Shown here in pieces: positions 32,401 through 41,925 of a stretch of 64,000 bases of DNA; positions within the stretch are counted from its first letter, which is position 1; each line of letters opens with the position of its first letter. The notes beneath the pieces were generated by a model, which worked only from the letters and a program-made list of their open reading frames with translations, was not told the DNA's origin and ran no database searches. The translations under genes and the position numbers were made by a program. The DNA comes from Chamaelirium japonicum (Eukaryota > Streptophyta > Magnoliopsida > Liliales > Melanthiaceae): the NCBI GenBank assembly GCA_947650365.1, contig OX393555.1:13967550-14031549 (forward strand), written 5' to 3'.

Positions 32401-35400
32401 TGGCCGAGGCTTTGACAGACCCAGACAGCTACAAAAGAAAGAAGAAAAACGCCGAGAAGGACAAATCTATTGTCTCATGTAACGCAGCGATAACTTTCTC
32501 GGATGAAGATCTGCAGCTCGGCACACGATTGCACAATCGACCCGTCTATGTCTCGGGATACATCAATGAGAAGCCAGTAAATCGAATCCTGTTGGATTGC
32601 GGCTCCGCCGTCAACATCATGCCTATCCAAACAATGCGCCAGCTCGACATCACCACCGACCAGCTCTCACAAAGCCAGCTGGTCATCCAAGGGTTCAACC
32701 AAGGAGGGCAGTCCACCATAGGGATCATTCGTCTAAAACTCTCCATCAGTCAGCTTGACACGACGGTTCTTTTCCACGTCATCGACTGTCAAACATCATA
32801 TCACCTTTTGCTGGGAAGACCGTGGCTGCATGAAAACGGTGTCGTGGTGTCTACCTGGCACCAATGCCTCAAGTATTACGAGGAAGGTCTGGAAAAGTGC
32901 ATTATTGCAGACGACAAGCCATTCAATGAGGCTGAAGCGCACCTCGCCGATGCCAAATTTTACCAAGCAAAGGACCTTGTTGCAGAAGTCCTTCCAGCTA
33001 AAGCTCCTCGAACTCAGAAAGCTAAAAGGATGGAGCAGGCCAAAGCTCTGCCAACTCCAAATCCAGTACCACCATCTAAGGCGATACACGAAGTCAAAGA
33101 AGTGCTAGCACCAAGGCGAAGAATCCGCATCAGTTCCAAGCCAAGATCCATGAAGCATACTCCATTACCTGTCCAAGCTACGACAGTCTTACGCCTCACG
33201 CCTCAGTGGCTTCGTAAAGATAAATCACCACCTTTTGCCTCGCCAAAAGGGATAGTCCAGCCGCTATCGGAAGCTAACGTCATCACCCTGCAAGAGATGA
33301 CACTGCCACTACCCAGCCTGGGGCAAGCTTCAAGCTTGCCAAGATCCATCAATTCCTTCGAATCCAGCCAACTCACATTCAAGCCAAAAGGAAGCTGGGG
33401 GCAAAATGCCGCCAAGCTGTTGTTCAAAGCCGGCTACGACAAAGATAGTGCTGCACATATGAGTACACTCCTGCCAGCTCCAATACCACACGGGATGACT
33501 AAGACTCAAGCCCATTTACTCCAGGGTGGCGAGCAGATCCCACCAAATCGGCGAGGCATCGGCTCCCGTCAAACCCCGATGGTCATCAAGATAACAGGAG
33601 AGAAGACCTTCACCTCTAACTATATTGAGGTGAAGTTGGTAGAAGAAGCAGAAGAAGGATCGTCAACCTCCGATGCACGCTCCACCAATGTCGCCAAAAG
33701 AAGACGATATCGAGCTCGGCGTCAGACCGCACCTCAAATGCCAAAGAAGAACGTCAAAAACCAGGCAAGTCAAAATCCCATATCAGTATTCAAAAGACTT
33801 GGGCCAATCAGACAGGCAAAGCGAAGGTCAGTATTCGACCGTTTGGGAAAGCCACCCACGGAGGTGAGAAAAATCATTCCCACCCACCCACCCTTCTCAT
33901 TCTACGAAACAGGCGACATCACCGACATCACCGTTTCTGACTCTCCAATCGACGCTACTTCTACTTCGGACGACGAATTGCCCGATGCACCGCCGGTCCT
34001 CGAAGAAGGGGGGCAATCTACCGTCGACAATTTGAAAGAAATCAACTTGGGTACACAAGAGGATCCTCGGCCTACATTCGTAAGTGCACTCCTGACTCCC
34101 GAAGAGGAGGCCGCATACACCAAGCTACTCCAAGAATATAGAGATGTCTTCGCATGGTCCTACAAGGAAATGCCCGGACTTGACCCCAAGATTGCAGTAC
34201 ACCAGCTTGCTGTCAGGCATGGAGCTAGCGCCATCAAGCAAGGACAAAGACGCTACCGGCCGGAACTAGTGCCTCAAATAGAAGGTGAAGTCAACAAGCT
34301 CATCGAAGCCGGCTTTATCCGAGAAGTGAAATATCCAACATGGATCTCCAGCGTGGTCCCAGTCAAGAAGAAGAACGGCCAGATCAGAGTATGCGTGGAC
34401 TTCAGGGACTTAAACAATGCATGCCCCAAAGATGACTTCCCACTGCCAATCACAGAACTAATGGTGGATGCAACAACGGGCCATGAAGCACTAACCTTCA
34501 TGGATGGATCCTCAGGCTACAACCAGATCCGGATGGCGCCCAAAGACGAAGAGCTTACGGCATTCCGCACGCCAAAAGGGATCTACTGCTACAAAGTCAT
34601 GCCTTTCGGCTTGAAGAACGCAGGAGCTACTTACCAACGAGCCATGCAAAAAATTTTCGACGATATCCTTCATCAGAATGTAGAATGCTATGTCGACGAC
34701 CTCGTGGTAAAATCAAGACAAAAGTCAACACATCTTCAAGACCTTGAGCTAATCTTCAAGCGACTTCGAAGGTACCAACTCCGCATGAACCCGCTTAAAT
34801 GCGCATTTGGGGTCTCCTCGGGAAAGTTTCTCGGCTTTGTCGTACGCCATCGAGGCATCGAGATAGATCAAACCAAGATAGATGCTATCTTCAATATGCC
34901 AATCCCGAAAACCGTGCGAGACCTCCGAGGTCTCCAGGGCCATCTAGCATATATCAGAAGGTTTATCGCCAACTTAGCTGGAAAATGCAGACCCTTCAGC
35001 CGCCTCATGAAGAAAGGAGCAGCGTTCAAGTGGGATGAAGCTTGCCAGGAAGCCCTCCAAAACATCAGGGATTACTTGCTTAAGCCCCCGGTTCTGACAG
35101 CACCAGTTCAAGGCAAACCATTGGTCCTTTACATCAGCGCCCAGGAGCAGTCCTTGGGGGCACTCCTGGCTCAAGACAACGAGCTAGGCAAGGAAACAGC
35201 ATGCTACTATTTGAGCCGCACTCTCATCGGCGCGGAGCTAAACTACTCCCCGATTGAGAAGGTCTGTCTGGCGCTCATCTTCGCTACAAAAAAGCTGCGA
35301 CACTATATGTTAGCTCACGCCATCAGGCTCATCTCAAAAGCTGACCCGCTCAAATATATCATGTCAAGACCAGTGCTCTCCGGACGTCTGGCCAAGTGGG

Positions 35401-37316
35401 CTTTGCTCCTCCTTGAGTTTGACATCACCTTTGTCCCTCGTAAAGCGGTCAAGGGTCAAGCTCTCGCAGATTTCCTAGCAGAATACCCCCTTCCAGCAGA
35501 ATGGGAACTATCGGAAGATCTCCCAGACGAAGAAGTATTCTGCATCGACATCGCCCCTTCTTGGAAAATGTTCTTCGACGGTGCGGCCAGGCAAGACATA
35601 GCAGGAGCGGGAGTTATCTTCGTCACACCAAACGACGAAGTACTTCCCTTCTCGTTTCTACTATCAGAACCATGCTCCAACAACAGGGCAGAATATCAAG
35701 CTCTTATCATTGGCCTCGAACTCGCCAATGATATGAAACTTCAAGGGCTCACAATTTTTGGCGACTCTCAACTCGTCATTCAGCAGATATTGGGGGCATA
35801 CGAGGTCAACAAAGAAGATCTCGTGCCATTGCACCTACGAGCCCTGAAACTCCTTGGTACACTCAAAGATGCTTCAATCCAGCATGTTCCCAGAAACCTC
35901 AATCAGCAGGCTGATGCGCTTGCAAATTTGGCGGCTACACTTCCGTTCCCAGAAAAAAGCCAACTCATCATCCCTATCTGTAAGAGAATGGTGATCACCG
36001 AGGAGGGCCTCCCCATGGGGATCCCGGACCAAGTCAACGCAGTACACGTTCTCATGACCGACGAGCTAGATTGGAGACAACCATTTATAGATTTTCTCGT
36101 CCACGGGAAGCTCCCTGAAGATCCAAAGCGTAAAGTCGACATTCGCAGGCGATCTCTGAAATTCTTCCACTTCAACAACGAGTTGTACCGTCGAAGCTAT
36201 GATGGTGCGCTCCTAAGGTGTCTTGCAAAAGAAGAAGCAGAAACAGCACTAGAAGAAGTCCATGCCGGGATCTGTGGCTCACATCAGTCCGGTCCAAAGC
36301 TGCACTTTCGCATCAGGCGGATGGGGTACTACTGGCCCACTATGATCAAGGACTCCCTCGAGTTTGCAAAGAGATGCCACACTTGCCAGCTGCATGGCGA
36401 CTACATCCGGCAGCCTCCGGAACCTTTGCATCCAACCATCGCATCATGGCCCTTCGATGGATGGGGACTCGACATTGTCGGCCCGCTACCCAAGTCATCC
36501 AAGCAGCATCTTTATATCCTGGCGGCAACAGATTACTTCTCCAAGTGGGCTGAGGCAGTACCATTGCGAGAAGTTACCAGGCACTCTGTTATCAACTTCA
36601 TCCAGAACGACATCATCTTTCGGTACGGCATCCCTCGCTATATCGTTACGGATAACGGGAAGCAATTCAAGAACGCCGCCGTCAGCCAATTTTGTGCCAA
36701 GTTCGATATCAAGCAAAGGTGTTCAACCATGTACAACGCCTCTGCCAATGGCCTAGCTGAAGCTTTCAACAAAACACTCTGCAAACTTTTGGAGAAAGTC
36801 GTCTCGAAGTCGAAGAAAGACTGGCATGAACGCATGGGCGAAGCGCTATGGGCATATCGCACCTCTTTTCGCACGCCAACACAGGCGACTCCGTACTCGC
36901 TGGTCTACGGAGTAGAAGCTGTCCTCCCGCTTGAACTCCAGATCCCGTCACTCAGGATAGCCGTCCAGGAAGGCCTCATCAACGGCGACAACGCTCAACT
37001 TCGCCTAGCAGAATTGGAAGCCCTGGATGAGAGGCGCCTCGAAGCCCAGCAACGCCTGGAATGCTACCAGGCCAGGCTGACCCGAGCCTTCAACAAGAGG
37101 ATTCGCCCTCGATCCTTCCAAAAAGGAGAATTGGTGCTTGCAGTCAAACGCCCCATCATCCTTTCGCATCGAGGAGGAAAGAAGTTCGACGCCAAGTGGG
37201 ATGGGCCGCACATTGTCAAAGAGGTCTACTCCAACGGCGCATACCTTCTCACCACGCCAGAAGGGCTTACACTCGGCCCCATCAATGGCAAGTACCTCAA
37301 AAGGTACTATGCCTAA
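29496..37316 (+). CDS. Gag-Pol polyprotein of the Tat element
   Basis: One open frame of 2606 residues beginning 72 bases after the 5' LTR. Parts in order, by approximate residue: retrotransposon Gag domain 270-445; aspartic protease near 1020-1110; reverse transcriptase about 1560-1760; RT-linked RNase H about 1875-1945; a second RNase H of archaeal type about 2020-2160; integrase zinc-binding segment about 2250-2300 and integrase core about 2320-2460. The second RNase H is a hallmark of the Tat lineage. A 67-residue tandem duplication lies in the Gag-to-protease linker (about residues 673-806). The frame is continuous and looks whole. It would serve the element's own particle formation and integration, not a host function. 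Confidence 0.95.
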   Translation: MAGTNDNTFAPTSLSPIAESPLLQQGDPENPVDDIPPVVRVYTRRTQTLADFFTPETAAEGARQITNEALVHEETSLNPGTSVQKFGEDQPQPRTRSGSPADFAPPLPGANIRHQAEASQRNYVSDDDGEGAGVQHRDVLRHHPPSALQLQVMQMGEHMAQLTRLMEEKDRHINTLLQRLSTRDVATFGQPPASPVAAPAPSPTPTLAEVGPATLATAPALSSAPVPVSIAAQPSVEATMNAQQIQALVADMMRSHGGSLPPITAAYSKPYTARIQQLRFPTGFQPPKFQHFDGKGNPRQHIAHFVETCNNAGTYGDEMVKQFVRTLKGNAFDWYVDLPPGSIDSWDQMEREFLNRFYSTRRIVSMTELTAVKQRKDESVIDYIDRWRNLALNSRDRLSEDSAIEMCTQGMHWGLLYILKGIKPRSFEELATRAHDMELSLANRGDSKTKDFLKVEKKDKPPAPKSKQVNVTDIASASKPLKISGKPDQEKGAAIPPPPSQRQSKMTLEELEAKEYPFPDSEVSSMFDQLLQEKMIELPPSKRPEQMHRVNDPLFCKYHRLVSHPIEKCFVFKEKIMALAKQGKIEIDSSDVATANMTSITFGSFQPVLVATHQRRPKLRINRQRPIAKLATRRKVSRRQQYAPKLAEEETSLPWGQPSSTSMSLSNKAMSQRNLQTRYEEGDPEVGLLGQPSGKFDYYVLYSRPSSVSMEEIKPTGWESEGEPPRSPEEQGSPNHGEPTNLQTRYEQGDPEVGLLGQPSGKFDYHVLYSKPPSVSIEEIKPTGWESEGEPPRSPEKQVSLTHEEPTAAIPDLHLGNEESTDEDAWVMLPRRRRPWMPKSRKLDRVTRKLPERKTYKKKSKAPGRRGFKVPPADPDDLLLQNPPEPTTLQEFFPDYFLPSDQQCEASCCMVEIHTAPEEEDRIKPSEESNTDNEEDDFDKENTAACDEAILHLPLIEVLHLPEKARLAMAEALTDPDSYKRKKKNAEKDKSIVSCNAAITFSDEDLQLGTRLHNRPVYVSGYINEKPVNRILLDCGSAVNIMPIQTMRQLDITTDQLSQSQLVIQGFNQGGQSTIGIIRLKLSISQLDTTVLFHVIDCQTSYHLLLGRPWLHENGVVVSTWHQCLKYYEEGLEKCIIADDKPFNEAEAHLADAKFYQAKDLVAEVLPAKAPRTQKAKRMEQAKALPTPNPVPPSKAIHEVKEVLAPRRRIRISSKPRSMKHTPLPVQATTVLRLTPQWLRKDKSPPFASPKGIVQPLSEANVITLQEMTLPLPSLGQASSLPRSINSFESSQLTFKPKGSWGQNAAKLLFKAGYDKDSAAHMSTLLPAPIPHGMTKTQAHLLQGGEQIPPNRRGIGSRQTPMVIKITGEKTFTSNYIEVKLVEEAEEGSSTSDARSTNVAKRRRYRARRQTAPQMPKKNVKNQASQNPISVFKRLGPIRQAKRRSVFDRLGKPPTEVRKIIPTHPPFSFYETGDITDITVSDSPIDATSTSDDELPDAPPVLEEGGQSTVDNLKEINLGTQEDPRPTFVSALLTPEEEAAYTKLLQEYRDVFAWSYKEMPGLDPKIAVHQLAVRHGASAIKQGQRRYRPELVPQIEGEVNKLIEAGFIREVKYPTWISSVVPVKKKNGQIRVCVDFRDLNNACPKDDFPLPITELMVDATTGHEALTFMDGSSGYNQIRMAPKDEELTAFRTPKGIYCYKVMPFGLKNAGATYQRAMQKIFDDILHQNVECYVDDLVVKSRQKSTHLQDLELIFKRLRRYQLRMNPLKCAFGVSSGKFLGFVVRHRGIEIDQTKIDAIFNMPIPKTVRDLRGLQGHLAYIRRFIANLAGKCRPFSRLMKKGAAFKWDEACQEALQNIRDYLLKPPVLTAPVQGKPLVLYISAQEQSLGALLAQDNELGKETACYYLSRTLIGAELNYSPIEKVCLALIFATKKLRHYMLAHAIRLISKADPLKYIMSRPVLSGRLAKWALLLLEFDITFVPRKAVKGQALADFLAEYPLPAEWELSEDLPDEEVFCIDIAPSWKMFFDGAARQDIAGAGVIFVTPNDEVLPFSFLLSEPCSNNRAEYQALIIGLELANDMKLQGLTIFGDSQLVIQQILGAYEVNKEDLVPLHLRALKLLGTLKDASIQHVPRNLNQQADALANLAATLPFPEKSQLIIPICKRMVITEEGLPMGIPDQVNAVHVLMTDELDWRQPFIDFLVHGKLPEDPKRKVDIRRRSLKFFHFNNELYRRSYDGALLRCLAKEEAETALEEVHAGICGSHQSGPKLHFRIRRMGYYWPTMIKDSLEFAKRCHTCQLHGDYIRQPPEPLHPTIASWPFDGWGLDIVGPLPKSSKQHLYILAATDYFSKWAEAVPLREVTRHSVINFIQNDIIFRYGIPRYIVTDNGKQFKNAAVSQFCAKFDIKQRCSTMYNASANGLAEAFNKTLCKLLEKVVSKSKKDWHERMGEALWAYRTSFRTPTQATPYSLVYGVEAVLPLELQIPSLRIAVQEGLINGDNAQLRLAELEALDERRLEAQQRLECYQARLTRAFNKRIRPRSFQKGELVLAVKRPIILSHRGGKKFDAKWDGPHIVKEVYSNGAYLLTTPEGLTLGPINGKYLKRYYA
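31513..31914 (+). repeat. 201-bp tandem duplication within the Gag-to-protease linker
   Basis: Two adjacent in-frame copies of a 67-residue segment, each beginning NLQTRY and containing DPEVGLLGQPSGKFDY and IKPTGWESEGEPPRSPE. The copies differ at about a dozen residues, so the duplication is older than this insertion. Confidence 0.9.
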
Positions 37317-37335
37317 AAGCAGGGCTACATTCCTT

Positions 37336-37337
<2 letters not shown>

Positions 37338-37382
<45 letters not shown>
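37338..37382. repeat. 45-base A homopolymer after pol
   Basis: An uninterrupted A run starts 22 bases beyond the pol stop codon. It is followed by the phrase GGGTACGTAGGCAGCC (37417-37432). The true length is uncertain because such runs slip. Confidence 0.85.
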
Positions 37383-37385
<3 letters not shown>

Positions 37386-37598
37386 AACTACGTGTGACTT
37401 GATCCCTCTCAGTAGGGTACGTAGGCAGCCTGTAAAGGTTCAGTCCAAACAAAAGAAAAACACAACCAAGCTCCGCCATTCCAGAATACAAGTCCAAAAC
37501 AAATAGATGCATGATATTAAGTTATCACCAGATAAAGAAAAGCAGAACTACAAGTCTGTTCAACAGAAATGACAAGAAAGAAAAGGAAATGCGACATG

Positions 37599-38624
37599 CT
37601 AGTAAAGCGAATCAAATCCTTTGAGACGTTGGAGCAGCTCGCCGTCAGTAACCTCCATGCGCTCCAACTCAGAAGACCGAAAAGCTACCCGCTCCCGATG
37701 CGCTGCCAGCTCGATACGCTGCTTTGCCAAGTCTGCTCCAGAAGACTTCTCGATCGTCTCAGCTTTCTCGAAAGATGCGCGAGCAGCCTCTAGCTTCTTC
37801 CGCGCCCGAACAAGGCTCGCAGCGGCAAGTGCATGCTGCGCCTCCAGTCGACGCTCCTCGTCCTCGGCCTTTGCCAGTATCAGGGGAAGGTCACCTTCCA
37901 TCGAAGCCCGTTTCAAGCAATGAGCTTCACTATCCGCCAAGAGAACACGCATCTGTGTCTCAAACAAAGAGCCATCTACCTGGAAGGCCGCCAGGTTCTT
38001 GCAAAACTCGGGCCCCTCAAGAACCCACCAGCTGCTCAAAGCGTCAAAGCCTTCTTCCTGGAAGGGTGCAAGCGTCGTCTGGATATACTTCCGACAGCTC
38101 TCCAAAAGAAGCACAGAAAGAAGGTCTCGAGAACTGCACTTCCCCCCGACAGCCTCTGAGTGCACAGGCAAAGTGGGCTCCGGCCCTGAAGGCTCAAGAG
38201 TAGGAGCCACCTCCTGAACCATCGCTGTGATAACAGTCAGCGGAACCACCGGAGCCGAAGGAAGAGGCACAGGCAAACCTTCCGACAAAATGACTGCGGG
38301 AGTAGCCTCTGCCGGAGTACCGGACCTAGCTGGAAGAGTCTGTTCTCTCCCCACACTGGAGATCTCATCCTCCTCCCCAAAACCCAACTGCTCCACGTCA
38401 ATATCATCCAGGTTGACGGCACTGCCGGCAAAATCCGCTCCACACGCTCCCAAAAGCTCCAAGTTATCCCAGGGAACATCCAGCCCGCCACCTTCAATCA
38501 ACGTTGCTCTGATGGGAGAGCACTCCTGCCCAACCCCCTTCGGGGCAGACTCGTAGTCCGGTCCAGCAGACCCTGCCAAAATGAGAGCTGGATAACTCAG
38601 CCAACGAAGTAAGAATACAAGCAC
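37599..38624 (-). CDS. Antisense frame 2 of the Tat element, coiled-coil end
   Basis: An open frame of 341 residues on the strand opposite to gag-pol. It has acidic, proline- and valine-rich middle parts and a C-terminal region (about residues 240-335) rich in A, E, R and L with heptad spacing that predicts a coiled coil. It overlaps the end of antisense frame 1 by 28 bases in another frame, and intron-like GT and AG boundaries are present in the overlap region, so the two may be exons of one transcript. No enzymatic domain was recognised. Confidence 0.6.
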   Translation of the reverse strand: MLVFLLRWLSYPALILAGSAGPDYESAPKGVGQECSPIRATLIEGGGLDVPWDNLELLGACGADFAGSAVNLDDIDVEQLGFGEEDEISSVGREQTLPARSGTPAEATPAVILSEGLPVPLPSAPVVPLTVITAMVQEVAPTLEPSGPEPTLPVHSEAVGGKCSSRDLLSVLLLESCRKYIQTTLAPFQEEGFDALSSWWVLEGPEFCKNLAAFQVDGSLFETQMRVLLADSEAHCLKRASMEGDLPLILAKAEDEERRLEAQHALAAASLVRARKKLEAARASFEKAETIEKSSGADLAKQRIELAAHRERVAFRSSELERMEVTDGELLQRLKGFDSLY

Positions 38625-40672
38625 AGAAATTCATGAGAAATAAGGAACAAAGGCATACCTGCAGCATCCGAAGAAGATACCCCGGAGGGAGGGATTACCT
38701 CATCGGCAAAAAGCCCTGGCTCTCCCTCTCGAGATGGCCCTGCCTCGCCAGCACCAGTCAAAGCTGCCTCGCACAAGAGGTCCAACTTTCTCCTCTTGGG
38801 AGAAGTACACCCACTCCAAGAAGCCTGAGTCTCAGGAAGACTATGAACCTTGGAGGGCGGAGCCATCTCAACCTCCTGCACAGAAAGTGAAGCCTGGGAA
38901 GTCCCCTCTCGACGGCCACAAGATTCCTCTGACCATCGCTCCTTGGACCAAAGACGGCGATCCTCTAACCCCGCCAAAGAGTCAAAAGGAAAGTCAGCCC
39001 GCTCGCTGCTAGCAAGGACGTCTAGCGGAAGGCCAGCCAAGAGGGGAAGCACTGACCCGTTGACCCAGCGGCGATACTCAGGAGTCGCTGCATCCTTGCC
39101 GCCCGACTTAATCCCCGGTGAGAAAGTACATCCAGTAAACCGATCGTAAAGCGCTCCCCAGAGGCGGTACGCCTCCTGCGGAGTGTAACGTAACCGCAGG
39201 CGCAAAGGAGTCCCAGGCAACTCCTGCCGAAAACCCTGTTGACGAGCAAACCGGTGGGGAGAATACCGTGCCACCTCCACTACATCCCCACGACGCCAAA
39301 CAAGATACCCAGGCCTGCAACTCACCATGCTCCAGTACAAAGGATCGGACATCTCCGCCCCATCACATACCAGGGATTTCATAGAAGGCGCAAGTGCATT
39401 TTCCGATACAAATTCGAAGTCAGAAGGGCCCATGCGCCGTAAACACTCTCGGGCACTAGGCTTCGGACGCTCCCATGCATAAAAAGCGTTCATTACACCT
39501 CCCACACAAGGAAGAAAGGGCACCAAGGTCGAAGGTCCACGCGCTGCAAAGATCCCCTTCGGAAAATGAAGCCCAATCCAACCATAGAGGTAATGCAGGG
39601 GGCAAAAAGAACTAGCTCTGCCTACCTCCCCTCTTGCATTACCCGCACTCGATAAACTCCAGTAGGTGCCGCTAAGCCCACCGTACAACGAACAGAGAAT
39701 TGCCGGCGCCAGGTTAAGAAAATCTCCAGTCACCATCCGAGCAGCCGCAAGGAAGGTCCCAGGACGTACCACATCCCCTTCCCAGGGTAAAGCAAAGCGG
39801 CAAAGGAAAAGAACTAACCCCGCTGACCAGTAAACAGCACGCCAGTCGTCGCTGCATTCTTCAAGTCCCAAAACCTCCCAGGGACGTTGCGCCCCGGCCA
39901 TCGAGCACCACTCTTTCTTCAGAGAGTCAATCGGTCGCCGGAAGGTGCCAGGCGCCGGTTTCTTTGACGAAGCGTATCTCCACATCGGGTGACTCGAAGG
40001 GGGAGCGTGACGATACTCTCCTCGGAACCAGAAGTCCACCCAATCCGAGTGAAGTACCCGGTCTGACCGCTCGCGCGCCGCTATAATAGCATACGCCTTA
40101 AAAAGCAAAAGGCAAAAGCTAGGAGACTCGACTGGGTCCGTCAAAACCTCCAGAGAAGGAACCTCCTCCTGATAATAGCTCCGAACTTCTGGACACCCAG
40201 ATATGACGTGCACGTCACGAAGGGTGATCCCAATCTCACCAGCTCCGGTCAAGAAGGTGTTGGTCTCAGGGCACCACTGCTCACACAGAGCCCGGTACAT
40301 ACCATCCGGACGACTGTACTCCCAGCAAGCCGGCTCCACAAACCTCGCCAGACGCTCCATCCCTGGCTCTGCCTCCAACGCGCTGGATAGCTCTTTCATC
40401 CAGTCCCGGAAACCTCCCAGATAGGTGACATCTCCACGCGATTGAATCCCCACACCCCATCGCGTACGGCGGGAACATATCTTCAAAGCAACAACAGGGA
40501 CCGGAACTGACTCATCTCCAGTATGGTGAAACGGTAACCCCAAGCTCGGCCGGACAATTTGCCGGGAAGACCCTTCGTCAGTAAGGATGCGCTCGCCGAG
40601 TTTTAACACTCGACAAGAGCCGTCGGTCACGCCATCCTCGCAAACTCGCTCGTGCGTCAAAAGCTGAAGCAC
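38597..40672 (-). CDS. Antisense frame 1 of the Tat element, plant-mobile-domain-like
   Basis: An open frame of 691 residues on the strand opposite to gag-pol, between pol and the 3' LTR. Residues about 110-360 resemble the plant mobile domain (PMD, also called aminotransferase-like): WCPETNTFLTGAGEIGITLR, then DVHVISGCPEV, and later LAPAILCSLYGGLSGTYW. The C-terminal quarter is low-complexity and polar. Established knowledge: several Tat-lineage elements carry extra frames in this position, some antisense, and PMD occurs both in transposons and in host genes such as MAIL1 and MAIN. The function in the element is unknown. It is inferred to be transcribed from an internal or 3' LTR antisense promoter. 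Confidence 0.7.
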   Translation of the reverse strand: MLQLLTHERVCEDGVTDGSCRVLKLGERILTDEGSSRQIVRPSLGLPFHHTGDESVPVPVVALKICSRRTRWGVGIQSRGDVTYLGGFRDWMKELSSALEAEPGMERLARFVEPACWEYSRPDGMYRALCEQWCPETNTFLTGAGEIGITLRDVHVISGCPEVRSYYQEEVPSLEVLTDPVESPSFCLLLFKAYAIIAARERSDRVLHSDWVDFWFRGEYRHAPPSSHPMWRYASSKKPAPGTFRRPIDSLKKEWCSMAGAQRPWEVLGLEECSDDWRAVYWSAGLVLFLCRFALPWEGDVVRPGTFLAAARMVTGDFLNLAPAILCSLYGGLSGTYWSLSSAGNARGEVGRASSFCPLHYLYGWIGLHFPKGIFAARGPSTLVPFLPCVGGVMNAFYAWERPKPSARECLRRMGPSDFEFVSENALAPSMKSLVCDGAEMSDPLYWSMVSCRPGYLVWRRGDVVEVARYSPHRFARQQGFRQELPGTPLRLRLRYTPQEAYRLWGALYDRFTGCTFSPGIKSGGKDAATPEYRRWVNGSVLPLLAGLPLDVLASSERADFPFDSLAGLEDRRLWSKERWSEESCGRREGTSQASLSVQEVEMAPPSKVHSLPETQASWSGCTSPKRRKLDLLCEAALTGAGEAGPSREGEPGLFADEVIPPSGVSSSDAAGMPLFLISHEFLCLYSYFVG

Positions 40673-40871
40673 TGACAGCCCGGTCTCCTGTCTCGAAGTA
40701 CGGTGATGGGAGACTTGCGCAAAGGGGAAGCGAAGGTACGTACTCCCGTGGGAGACCGCGTCAACAACCCATCCAGAACTCGGAAAGCTCTCGTAACGAC
40801 GAGACCTGAAAAGGAAAGAACACAGAGCCCTAGTCAGATGGATCCCGAGTACAGAAACAAAGAAATCAAAA

Positions 40872-41300
40872 GGGGGGGGCCTTCAGCAAATAAAGAAAGA
40901 CAGAAGGGGGTAATGGCAAAAAGCCACGACCCCGCCTTTTTTTATCTCTGGGGGGCCTTCAGCAAATAAAGAAAGACAGAGGGGGGTAATGGCAAAAAGC
41001 CACGACCCCCCCTTCTCTCTTCTGTTAAAAATAACAGGGGGGGGGCCTTCAGCAAATAAAGAAATACAGAGGGGGGTAATGGCAAAAAGCCACGACCCCC
41101 CCTTCTCTCTCCTGTTAAAAATAACAGGGGGGGCTCTTCGCAAATAAAGAAAATAGAGGGGGGTCGCGGCAAAAAAAACCGCAACCCCCTCTCTCTCTCT
41201 CTCCTATCAAAACACGGGGGGGGCTTTCGGCAAATAAAGCAAGAAAAAGGGGGGGTCATGGCAAAAGGCCACGACCCCCCCCCCCCCCCCATCTCTATCT
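40872..41300. repeat. 76-92 bp tandem repeat in the 3' untranslated part of the Tat element
   Basis: Five units start with CCTTCAGCAAATAAAGAAA or variants, at about 40880, 40956, 41046, 41131 and 41223. Each contains GGCAAAAAGCCACGACCCC flanked by G and C runs. Tat elements are known for variable tandem repeats in this position. Confidence 0.85.
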
Positions 41301-41356
41301 CTTTTACATGCAGAGGGGAGGAGGGGGTGCTGTTGCACCGGCCGCCTCCGCGCTCC

Positions 41357-41587
41357 GGCCCCCGCGCCCTGCGCGCTGCGCCCGCCGGCCCCCGCGCCCT
41401 GCGCGCTGCGCCCGCGTCCCCGGCCAAGCCCGCCGCTCCGGCCCCCGCGCCGCCTCCTCTGGCCTGCGCCTCCGTCTCCGACCCGCGCTCCGGCCTCCGC
41501 GCCCTGCGCGCTGCGCCCGCCGGCCCCCGCGCCCTGCGCGCTGCGCCCGCGTCCCCGGCCAAGCCCGCCGCTCCGGCCCCCGCGCCC
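41357..41587. repeat. GC-rich 136-bp-offset direct repeat in the Tat element
   Basis: About 95 bases from 41357 recur at 41493 with one or two changes, built on GCGCCCTGCGCGCTGCGCCC words. More degenerate relatives extend to about 41830. Long open frames on both strands through 41207-42111 are compositional, not genes. Confidence 0.8.
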
Positions 41588-41865
41588 GTGCTGCCGTTGC
41601 ACCGGCCACCTCCGGCCCACAGCCCCCGGCCTCCTCCTCCTCGCGCCCGCGTGCTGCGCCCGCGCCCTGCGTGCTGCACCCGCACCCCGCGCCCCGCGTG
41701 CTGCACCCGCACCCCGCGCCTCCAGCCCGTGCGCCGGCCGCCACAGCAGCCCCCGGCCGCACCCTCGCCTCGCTCCCTCCGACTCGCGCCCTCCCGCGCC
41801 TCGAACCCGCGCGCCGGCCGCCACAGCAGCCCCCGGCCGCGCCCGTCGCGCCCTCCCGCACCATG

Positions 41866-41925
41866 CGAAGAAGAAGAAGGAGAAGAAGGAGAAGAAGAAG
41901 AAGAAGAAGGAGGAGGAAGAAGGAT
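41866..41925. repeat. GAA/GGA microsatellite
   Basis: A run of GAAGAAGGAGAAGAAG-type triplets precedes CTCGCCGGCAAC, inside the Tat element's 3' untranslated part. Confidence 0.85.

Noticed and set aside
37599-40672. Antisense frames as an independent host gene trapped by the element
   Set aside because: They lie between intact pol and the 3' LTR at the position where Tat elements commonly carry extra frames, so they are better treated as part of the element.
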